The position numbers and the translations under genes were made by a program. From Actinobacteria bacterium ADurb.Bin346 (GTDB lineage Bacteria; Actinomycetota; Humimicrobiia; Humimicrobiales; Humimicrobiaceae): 11,811 nt of DNA. The number at the start of each line of letters is the position of its first letter. Position 1 is the first letter of the stretch. Shown here in pieces: positions 5,371 through 11,592 of the stretch. The stretch lies in NCBI GenBank assembly GCA_002068775.1, contig MWAX01000111.1:1-11811 (forward strand), written 5' to 3'. The notes beneath the pieces were generated by a model. The model was given only the letters and a program-made list of their open reading frames with translations, ran no database searches and was not told where the DNA came from.

Positions 5371-6441
5371 TTATCTTTTAATATTTCTCAGGATTTTTTC
5401 AAGGTTTATGCTTTTGCCTGGCATTTTCTGCCACAGATCTCCGGTTTTTTTAAGTCTTTTAAAAATATTCTGCATATTAAAGTCCGCAGGTCTTAGTGGT
5501 TTTTTAAGTTCTTCCCATAAAAGCGGAGCTGACACCGGAGCACCCTTGCGGGGGCGTATGCAGTATGGCGCTGCTATTGTCTGTCCCATCCTGTTCTGGT
5601 AACAGTCAAGATATACCCTGTTTGGCCTCTTTAAGGGGGAGCGCTCAAGGCTTGTAATGTCGGGTATTCTCTGGCTCACAAGCCCTGCAAGCAGTTTAGT
5701 AAAATTAAACGCAATATCATAAGAATATTTTGCGCCCAGCGGCAAAAAAATGTGTATTCCTTTTGAACCTGATGTTTTGCAGAAACCCTCACAGGAAAGT
5801 TCATCAAGGACTTTTTTAACTTCCAGGGCAGTCTTTATGACAACTTCAAAACCAACGCCAAGAGGGTCAAGGTCAATTATTGCATAATCCGGGTATTCAA
5901 GCGTTCCGGCTCTTGAATGCCACGGATGCATATCAATGCAGCCAAGGTTTACCATATAAAGAAGCGCCTCAACTCCATTGCAAATGAAATAGTTTATATA
6001 AGCATTTTTAGATTCCGAAAATATCTGTTTTGTGTAAAGGCCGGAAGGAAGTTCATGGTCTATATCTTTCTGATAAAAACATTCTCCGCTTATGCCATCC
6101 GGACACCTGTTTAACGAATGTGGCCTGTCAATCATATGGGGGAGTATGTAGTCTGATATCTTTTCATAATACTGATAAAGATCAAGTTTTGTGTATCCTT
6201 CATCAGGCCAGAATATTTTTCCGGGATTGGAAAGTACCAGAGTTTGGGATGGGATCGTTTTCCCGATATTTTTGCTCCTGCCGGTATTGGCGGCACCATC
6301 AGGTATTTTTTGCAGCAGGCGGCTTGCTGAATCATTATTGTTTGACAGCCGTGGATTATTTGAAGAATTAAGATTATCAGGCTGACCATGATGATTATCT
6401 GATAGCTCAGGGTTATTAGATGGAGCAGGATTATTTAAAGT
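5371..6441 (-). CDS. ligD: LigD-type primase-polymerase (Pol) domain, lacking its own start codon; downstream part of a frameshifted PE-Pol gene
   Basis: This frame encodes 356 residues from the A9 run to the stop at 5371. The last ~290 form a LigD polymerase domain of the archaeo-eukaryotic primase type, which fills gaps and adds nucleotides during end joining. Landmarks are GKIFWPDEGYTK, DRPHSLNRCPDG, IIDLDP (metal-binding Asp pair), KTSGSKGIHIF and YLDCYQNR (third Asp), then APVSAPLLWEEL. If fused to the PE part, the catalytic Asp residues are 392, 394 and 481 of 558. The first ~67 residues are an Asn/Ser/Pro-rich linker. No ATG, GTG or TTG occurs in frame between the upstream in-frame stop (6450-6448) and ATG 6135, and that ATG lies inside the domain, after the conserved N-terminal FWPDEGYTK region. 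Synthesis therefore needs a -1 shift from the PE frame or an unusual CTG-type start. No ligase domain is present. Confidence 0.85.
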   Translation of the reverse strand, partial: TLNNPAPSNNPELSDNHHGQPDNLNSSNNPRLSNNNDSASRLLQKIPDGAANTGRSKNIGKTIPSQTLVLSNPGKIFWPDEGYTKLDLYQYYEKISDYILPHMIDRPHSLNRCPDGISGECFYQKDIDHELPSGLYTKQIFSESKNAYINYFICNGVEALLYMVNLGCIDMHPWHSRAGTLEYPDYAIIDLDPLGVGFEVVIKTALEVKKVLDELSCEGFCKTSGSKGIHIFLPLGAKYSYDIAFNFTKLLAGLVSQRIPDITSLERSPLKRPNRVYLDCYQNRMGQTIAAPYCIRPRKGAPVSAPLLWEELKKPLRPADFNMQNIFKRLKKTGDLWQKMPGKSINLEKILRNIKR

Positions 6442-7046
6442 TTTTTTTTAGGCAGGACTGCATCAGCAGCTTCATCCGGCGCTTCAAGCTTTGAAATATC
6501 TGCATCAGAGGCATATTCATCGTTTTTCTTTATCAGCAGCCAGTCTTTTAAAGAAGCCTTTTTTAACCTTATCAGGGCAAATTCACCTTTCAGGACATTG
6601 CCATTAAGTATAAAAGTCATGTGGCCCTTTTCAAGGCCTTCTTTAAGCAGGCGCTCGCTCTCATGCCTGTCCTCTGTTCCCGGCGCATGATAGGTGCCCT
6701 TATCCCAGATATAGACCCTGCCGGCGCCATAGTTGCCCTCCGGTATAATGCCTTCAAAATCTCTGTACTCAAAAGGGTGGTCCTCGACCATAACAGCAAG
6801 TTTTTTCTCTTTTGGGTTTAGGGTTGGACCCCTGGGAATGGCCCAGCTTTTAAGGGTGCCTTCAAGTTCAAGCCTTAAATCAAAATGAAGCCGGGAAGCA
6901 TAATGTTTGTGAATAACAAATCTTAAAAGACTGTCGCCATTGCCGGGCACTGATTTTTTACTGCCGGTAAATAAAGCGGCATTTCCCGCAGGGGGCTCAG
7001 ACGTTTTATCAAAAACTCTTTTTTTACTGTAATCTTCAAGAGACAT
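6435..7046 (-). CDS. ligD: LigD-type 3'-phosphoesterase (PE) domain protein
   Basis: A 203-residue 3'-end healing enzyme that removes 3'-phosphates and terminal ribonucleotides from broken DNA ends with a metal ion, usually as part of LigD. HKHYASRLHFDLRLELEG carries His48, His54, Asp56 and Arg58, and EDHPFEY carries His90. These match His42, His48, Asp50, Arg52 and His84 of the Pseudomonas aeruginosa PE domain, each offset by 6. SWAIPRGPT and FEGIIPEGNYGAGRV are also family signatures. The start is ATG 7046, preceded by GGGAGG and 8 bases; the longer open frame to 7130 lacks such a site. The stop at 6435 follows a nine-A run, and the polymerase domain continues in the -1 frame, so this is most likely the N-terminal half of a PE-Pol fusion. 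No Ku or ATP-dependent ligase gene is in the window. Confidence 0.9.
   Translation of the reverse strand: MSLEDYSKKRVFDKTSEPPAGNAALFTGSKKSVPGNGDSLLRFVIHKHYASRLHFDLRLELEGTLKSWAIPRGPTLNPKEKKLAVMVEDHPFEYRDFEGIIPEGNYGAGRVYIWDKGTYHAPGTEDRHESERLLKEGLEKGHMTFILNGNVLKGEFALIRLKKASLKDWLLIKKNDEYASDADISKLEAPDEAADAVLPKKKL
6441..6449 (-). other. Frameshift site: A9 run joining the PE and Pol frames
   Basis: On the coding (minus) strand the PE frame reads CCT AAA AAA AAA CTT TAA. A -1 shift or one added A gives AAA AAA AAA ACT TTA AAT and enters the Pol frame, which is open without any start codon. The fused product would have 558 residues. Runs of nine A are long enough for transcriptional slippage by bacterial RNA polymerase (known from Thermus dnaX), and are also a classic site of assembly error or phase variation. 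Confidence 0.7.
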
Positions 7047-7142
7047 TTTTTTGCCTCCCTGTACGCCTGTGCGCAAAATTACAGGGTAAATCTTTTGTTT
7101 AAAAAAAACTGCAATGCTAAAATAATACAATACCAGTTATCT

Positions 7143-7182
7143 GCAGCAATAACAATATTCCGGCAAGGTGTTCAATTGCTGC
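7143..7182. promoter_or_regulatory. Hairpin in the divergent spacer between the PE-Pol gene and mscL
   Basis: GCAGCAAT (7143-7150) pairs with ATTGCTGC (7175-7182); the stem continues after a two-base bulge with AACA (7151-7154) and TGTT (7169-7172). No T run follows on either strand, so a terminator is unlikely. It could be a leader structure or an operator for either divergent gene. On the minus strand a weak promoter-like pair (TTGCTG near 7149-7144, TATTAT near 7127-7122, 16-base spacing) overlaps it. Confidence 0.3.
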
Positions 7183-7246
7183 TGAACAGTATAGACCTGG
7201 TAAAAGTGTTTAAAAATAAGATTAAAAACAAGTATTTAAAAGCAGG

Positions 7247-7274
7247 GCAATTCAATTTAATAATATGGAATTGC
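7247..7274 (+). promoter_or_regulatory. Inverted repeat just upstream of mscL
   Basis: GCAATTC (7247-7253) and GAATTGC (7268-7274) are perfect complements around a 14-base AT loop. They end 22 bases before the GGAGGAG ribosome-binding site (7297-7303) of mscL. This may be an operator or a leader hairpin. Nothing else was recognised in the 7183-7290 part of the spacer. Confidence 0.3.
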
Positions 7275-7307
7275 TAATTATTATAAAGTTTTAGCAGGAG
7301 GAGCATT

Positions 7308-7736
7308 ATGTTGAAGGAATTCAAGGCCTTCATAAGCCGCGGCAATGTTATAGACCTTGCTGTGGGGCTTGTGCTTGGCGTGTCGTTTACAGCCATAGTA
7401 AACTCACTGGTAAACGATATTATAATGCCGCCAGTTTCACTTCTCATCGGCAAGATAGATTTTTTCCGGGTCCTCAGGGAGGGAACGACCCCCGGCCCTT
7501 ACATATCCCGGGCAGCAGCAAATGAAGCAGGGGCAATAACATTAAATTATGGTTTTTTCATTAATACTGTGCTGACATTTATAATAGTAGCAATTGTCCT
7601 TTTCTTCATTGTAAAAGCAGTAAATATTTTCAGGAAAAAAGAAGCAGCCACAACAAAATCCTGTCCTTATTGTTTTTCAACAATCAATATAAAGGCAACC
7701 AGATGCCCGAACTGTACGTCTGAATTAATTGGCTGA
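7308..7736 (+). CDS. mscL: Large-conductance mechanosensitive channel MscL with C-terminal zinc ribbon
   Basis: A 142-residue inner-membrane channel that opens under membrane tension and releases solutes on hypo-osmotic shock. Residues 1-50 carry the family signature (FKAFISRGNVIDLAVG, then VNDIIMPPVS) with TM1 about 15-45. The periplasmic loop is about 50-78, and TM2 (YGFFINTVLTFIIVAIVLFFIV) about 81-103. Instead of the usual C-terminal amphipathic helix bundle, the tail carries two CxxC pairs: Cys119/Cys122 and Cys133/Cys136 (CPYC, then CPNC, ten residues apart), a rubredoxin-like zinc ribbon. I recall this variant in other bacteria, so it is known but little studied. The start ATG 7308 has GGAGGAG at 7297-7303. 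It is divergent from the PE-Pol gene and convergent with the PAS-GGDEF gene, so probably monocistronic. Confidence 0.95.
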   Translation: MLKEFKAFISRGNVIDLAVGLVLGVSFTAIVNSLVNDIIMPPVSLLIGKIDFFRVLREGTTPGPYISRAAANEAGAITLNYGFFINTVLTFIIVAIVLFFIVKAVNIFRKKEAATTKSCPYCFSTINIKATRCPNCTSELIG

Positions 7737-7802
7737 TAGCGGATAGGGGATTGTGGAATAGGCGCAGGCAGCAGGATTTAAAGTTTTTCATTTTTTATAT
7801 TT

Positions 7803-10334
7803 TTATTTTATTGTATCTATAAGTTTTTCAACAATTTCAGGGTCAAATTGTGTGCAGGAGTTTTTCTTAAGCTCCTCAAGGGCCTCTTCTTTTGAGACAG
7901 CATCCCGGTAGGGCTGTGTGTTTGTCATGACATCATAGGCGTCGACGATAGATATTATCCTGGACTCAATAGGTATTTCACTTCCCTTCAGTCCCTCCGG
8001 ATATCCCGAACCGTCATACCACTCATGATGGGCAAGCACCATATTTGCAATATGGGCAAGCTGCGGGGATGATTCACATATGCTGAACCCTATCTCAGGA
8101 TGCCTTTTTATTATATCCCATTCTCTTTTTGTAAGCCGGCCTCTCTTGACAAAGAGCTCATCAGAAATAGTGATTTTACCTATGTCGTGAAGAGTTGCAA
8201 GGAGGGAAAGGTTATCAAGTTCGCTTTGAGAAAGATTGAGTTTTTTGCCTATCTCGACTGCCAGCTCGCGCATCCTTGCTGTGTGGTTTTCGGTTTCAAA
8301 ATTTTTTTCAAAAAGTGTTTTTGTAAGCGACGAAATGATTGAGCCTGAAATACTCTTTTTCTCTAAAAGCTTGCTTCTGTACATATTGTCCTCGGCTTCG
8401 CTTATGATGGCATTAATATCCTGGCTTTCATTTTCTTTGGAGGCAAGGCCAAGCGAGATGCTGATCGGTATCTTATATTTTGCTGTTTTACTGCAGGCCT
8501 CCCTTATTCTTTTAACTATTTCGGAAGTATAGTCCTTTGGGGTCTGTGGAAGCAATATTGCAAATTCATCTCCGCCCCACCTGGAAATTATATCTTCTTT
8601 CCTGCAGAAGCTTTTCATGAGGTTTGCAACATTTTTTAGAAGCGTGTCGCCTTCTTTGTGACCGAATGTATCATTTATCAGCTTGAGGCTGTTTACGTCA
8701 CCCATAATAAAACTTAAGGGGAGCTGCCTTGGCGTATTTAATCTTTTTAACTCTTCTTCAAAATAAGCCCTGTTGTAAAGGTCAGTCATGCTGTCGTGAA
8801 ATGAAAGGTATTTAATCCTTTCTTCTGCTATCTTCCTTTCAGTAATATCTCTTGCTATTCCATCAATGGCAATTACTTCTTTTTCCGGATTAAAAATGGG
8901 GGATATGTTCTGCTCTGTCCAGATGATGCCCCCATTCTTATGTATCCATCTTATTTCAAAAGGCTTGTTAAAGCCTCTTGAAGAAGAAATCAGGTCAGTA
9001 AACATCTGCTGATCTTCCGGATGGACGATCTTGTAAATAAGTCCGGGGTCCCTGTAGTTTTCATGGACTGTGTAACCCGATATTTTTTCTATTGAAGGGC
9101 TGAGGTATTCACATGCAAGAGAAGGTTTTAGCCTTACCCTGAAAACCACGTCAGTTGCGTTCTCAGCAAGCATCCTGAATCTTTTTTCATCAGCTTTTAG
9201 CTTGAGCTCCATTGCTTTTTTTTCAGTGATGTCACGGCCTACACATATTATTGAGGCAGTTTTATTCATTTTATTCATAGTCGACCTGTAAGACCATTCA
9301 ACCCACTTCAGACCGTTTTTTGTAATGACTCTTTGTTCTGATATGCTTTTGTGAGGTGATCTTGAAAGGGACTCCAGAGAGGCTGAAACAGTTTCCTTGT
9401 CCTTTCGATGAACGAATCTTAGAAAATTTTTACCCAGGATTTCCTCTTCGGTACGGTCGTAAAATTCACAAAATGAAGGGCTGACAAAGACATAATTTGC
9501 TTTTGAATCGAGCTTTGCTATAAGATCTGCCTGGTTTTCCACAAGCAGACGGTATTTTTCTTCACTTTCCTTCAGTTTTTCCTCGGCAATCTTTTTTTCT
9601 GTGACATCCTCACCGGAACTTATTGAAGCAGTAGTGTTGCCGCTTTCATCCTTTATAAGGGTGCTTTTCCAGGAGATGACCCGTACTTCACCGCTTTTTG
9701 TAACGACGCTGTTTTCAAAAGAATCCGGGAACTTCCACTCTCCGGAAATGAAGTTTCTGAATTTTGATTTGAGTTCACTTGCGTTTTTTTTTGGAATAAA
9801 ATTGTCAAACCAGTTTTTACCAATAATCTCGCTTTTTTTATATTCGAGAAGCTCGCGGCCGCGGCGGTTGATGAGGGTTACTCTGCCCTTTCTGTCAAGC
9901 ACAACTATTATCACTGCTGCAATATCAAGATAGTTTTGTGAAATAGATATCTGTTTTTCATACTCATTATAAAAAGTCACATCCTCGATTATGCAGAGCA
10001 TGCCGTTAAAATTTTTGTTTTTTATCATCGGGATGAGCTCAAGAGATTTAAGCTTTGTCTTTTCATTATCGCCGTCAAAGGGGATGGATTTGGCATAAAC
10101 AGTTTTTAAGTTCCTTTTTGCTTCATTATAATACGGTCGGATAAGCTTTGCTGAGTGGTCTGCAGCGTCTTTTGATATGTTAGAGCCGACAAGCTCAGTT
10201 TTTGATTTATTCCCGATGCGTGCAGCCTGACTGTTAATAAAGACTATCTCGTCTTTATTGTCAGTGACAATTATGCCTTCATATATATTATCTACAATTC
10301 TCTTTAATATCCTGTAATTTTTAGCCTTAGCCAT
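7803..10334 (-). CDS. Cytosolic PAS(x4)-GGDEF-HD-GYP cyclic-di-GMP signalling protein
   Basis: An 843-residue soluble sensor. Four PAS domains occupy about 5-125, 130-250, 257-375 and 383-505; the last three end in the usual D(V/I)TEKK or DITERK linker. GGDEF spans about 510-670, with DSMTDLYNR, GDVNSLKLINDTFGH and intact GGDEF at 587-591. An RxxD inhibitory site (RKED, 578-581) lies five residues before it, so diguanylate cyclase activity with product feedback is expected. HD-GYP is about 680-843: HTARM at 684, HDIGK (His716/Asp717), HHEWYDGSGYP (His769, His770, GYP 777-779), so phosphodiesterase activity is also expected. It probably makes and degrades c-di-GMP according to redox or ligand signals at the PAS domains. 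No membrane segment is present. ATG 10334 has no Shine-Dalgarno site, only AT-rich DNA. An in-frame A9 run (9784-9792) is unbroken. Confidence 0.95.
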   Translation of the reverse strand: MAKAKNYRILKRIVDNIYEGIIVTDNKDEIVFINSQAARIGNKSKTELVGSNISKDAADHSAKLIRPYYNEAKRNLKTVYAKSIPFDGDNEKTKLKSLELIPMIKNKNFNGMLCIIEDVTFYNEYEKQISISQNYLDIAAVIIVVLDRKGRVTLINRRGRELLEYKKSEIIGKNWFDNFIPKKNASELKSKFRNFISGEWKFPDSFENSVVTKSGEVRVISWKSTLIKDESGNTTASISSGEDVTEKKIAEEKLKESEEKYRLLVENQADLIAKLDSKANYVFVSPSFCEFYDRTEEEILGKNFLRFVHRKDKETVSASLESLSRSPHKSISEQRVITKNGLKWVEWSYRSTMNKMNKTASIICVGRDITEKKAMELKLKADEKRFRMLAENATDVVFRVRLKPSLACEYLSPSIEKISGYTVHENYRDPGLIYKIVHPEDQQMFTDLISSSRGFNKPFEIRWIHKNGGIIWTEQNISPIFNPEKEVIAIDGIARDITERKIAEERIKYLSFHDSMTDLYNRAYFEEELKRLNTPRQLPLSFIMGDVNSLKLINDTFGHKEGDTLLKNVANLMKSFCRKEDIISRWGGDEFAILLPQTPKDYTSEIVKRIREACSKTAKYKIPISISLGLASKENESQDINAIISEAEDNMYRSKLLEKKSISGSIISSLTKTLFEKNFETENHTARMRELAVEIGKKLNLSQSELDNLSLLATLHDIGKITISDELFVKRGRLTKREWDIIKRHPEIGFSICESSPQLAHIANMVLAHHEWYDGSGYPEGLKGSEIPIESRIISIVDAYDVMTNTQPYRDAVSKEEALEELKKNSCTQFDPEIVEKLIDTIK

Positions 10335-10743
10335 TTTATTTAAAAATTTTTTATTTAAACTGATCTTATGGCTGCATTTTTATATATTAGATTGCCTGCG
10401 TGCCGGATATATTTTTCGATAAATATGAGCGCAAAACAGGAATTATGATTATGTAATAATTAAGCAAGTACCATTATTAGTTTATACTTATATTAAATAA
10501 TTATAATAGTAATTTAATAACTTTATTATAAATATATAACTCATATTTAATTATAAAACTTTATTAATTATTTTATATAGGAATTTTATAATAAATTATG
10601 ATATTTTTCAACTTTTATAAAAATTTATGAAAAAATAATAAAAAGAAGATTTTTATGGAAAACAATGATTTAAATGAATAAAAGAAGAATAAAAGAAGTA
10701 AAAGAAGTAAAAAACGAAATTTGTAAACTATCCGTTGGCTGCT
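10335..10743. other. Extremely AT-rich 409-base spacer, no gene found
   Basis: Most of 10440-10680 is A/T only, with few G or C and many TTATA/TAATA words, so promoter-like matches are too common to assign. Since both flanking genes are on the minus strand, it should contain the promoter of the PAS-GGDEF-HD-GYP gene. AACTTTATTA recurs near 10519 and 10556, the only short direct repeat noted besides the TAAAAGAAG tract. No tRNA, DnaA-box cluster or convincing reading frame was seen. Such DNA can be intrinsically curved or bound by silencers, but this is inference. Confidence 0.6.
10679..10707 (-). repeat. Three copies of TAAAAGAAG; pyrimidine-rich tract after the acyltransferase gene
   Basis: TAAAAGAAG occurs at 10679-10687, 10690-10698 and 10699-10707, with a related TAAAAAGAAG just before. 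On the minus strand this is a C/T-only-type tract (CTTCTTTTA repeated) starting about 35 bases after the acyltransferase stop codon, so its transcript would be U-rich there. It could help end transcription without a hairpin, or be a slippage-made repeat. No stem precedes it. Confidence 0.5.
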
Positions 10744-11592
10744 CTATTCACTGTCGCTGGCAAGATCATTTACTTTAAAAACGCCGTCTTCGTCTTCGCT
10801 TTCGCCTGCGGATATGTAAGATGATTTTTCACTTGTAAGCTTGGCGACTATCGACTTTGCCTCTGATTCAAGTTTTTCAAATTCACTTGCCAGCGCAGTA
10901 TTTATTTTGTCGATTGTGTTTTTGTACCTATTTCTGTCCGCAATACTCTTCATATCATAGAATATATTTTCTGCCAGCGGCTCGATGGGCTCCCCAATAA
11001 AAATATGGATCCTTTTAAATGCATTGATAAAGATTGTAACCAGCCCTTCAAGAACCGGTCTTTTTAAAAACCATTCTTTTTTTATTGGGCCCTTAAAAAG
11101 ATTTGACATATAAACGGGGATTATCGGCAGCTTCATCTTGTAACTGAGATAGGCAGTTCCTTTAAAAAATTCGCTCAGGCTTATATTTTTATTTAACCTT
11201 CCCTCTGGGAATATTCCAAGGAATACGTTGCCATTCCTATTTTTAGGACTTTTGAATATATTGAACAATTCTTTAAAAGTCTTGATATTTCTGGAGAACT
11301 GCTGCTTGAAAACAGGCATGCTATTTGCCATTGTCCTGAAGAAAAAATCAGTTATCCGTGTCTCAAAGCACTTATTATCTGCCAGGAATATAATTTTTTT
11401 GCGGATCGATGCAAGAAGTATTATTGGATCTGCGCCAGTCACATGATTAACAGCTAGAATTGCAGGCCTGTCAACAGGAAGCCGCTGCAGATGAAAAATC
11501 CTCTTTCTCAGTATCATACGATAAAAATTGATAAAGATAATCCTGGGAGTGTGGAAAAAAAATTTTATTAAAAATCTTTTCAGATTATTCAT
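10744..11592 (-). CDS. plsC: 1-acyl-sn-glycerol-3-phosphate acyltransferase family protein (PlsC-like)
   Basis: A 282-residue membrane-associated acyltransferase, likely converting lysophosphatidic acid to phosphatidic acid in phospholipid synthesis. The catalytic NHxxxxD motif is NHVTGAD (Asn49, His50, Asp55), and FPEGR (128-132) is the glycerol-phosphate-binding block, followed by GTAYLSYKMKLPIIPVYM, the fourth conserved block. The basic hydrophobic N-terminus (KRFLIKFFFHTPRIIFINFYRMI) probably anchors it to the membrane. After the family core (~230 residues) comes an unusual acidic tail (SEDEDG, DLASDSE). The start ATG 11592 overlaps the stop of the upstream M48 gene by 8 bases (ATGAATAA), so translation is probably coupled; GGAG lies 12 bases upstream. 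Other acyl acceptors are possible, since PlsC relatives also acylate ornithine lipids and other lysolipids. Confidence 0.88.
   Translation of the reverse strand: MNNLKRFLIKFFFHTPRIIFINFYRMILRKRIFHLQRLPVDRPAILAVNHVTGADPIILLASIRKKIIFLADNKCFETRITDFFFRTMANSMPVFKQQFSRNIKTFKELFNIFKSPKNRNGNVFLGIFPEGRLNKNISLSEFFKGTAYLSYKMKLPIIPVYMSNLFKGPIKKEWFLKRPVLEGLVTIFINAFKRIHIFIGEPIEPLAENIFYDMKSIADRNRYKNTIDKINTALASEFEKLESEAKSIVAKLTSEKSSYISAGESEDEDGVFKVNDLASDSE

Noticed and set aside
7047..7130. Longer N-terminus of the PE protein starting at 7130
   Set aside because: The extension is hydrophobic low-quality sequence without a ribosome-binding site, whereas ATG 7046 follows GGGAGG.
7095..7277. 60-codon open frame on the + strand between the PE and mscL genes
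   Set aside because: No ribosome-binding site, AT-driven composition, and it spans the inverted repeats of a divergent promoter region.
9592..9598. In-frame A_AAA_AAG heptamer in the PAS-GGDEF gene as a further frameshift site
   Set aside because: The -1 frame leads to no extended product and the main frame is intact; it serves as a control showing the heptamer also occurs by chance.
10654..10785. Tiny frames in the AT-rich spacer (8 codons from 10654; about 36 codons from 10675)
   Set aside because: No Shine-Dalgarno site; the longer one is made of the TAAAAGAAG repeat and runs into the acyltransferase gene on the other strand.
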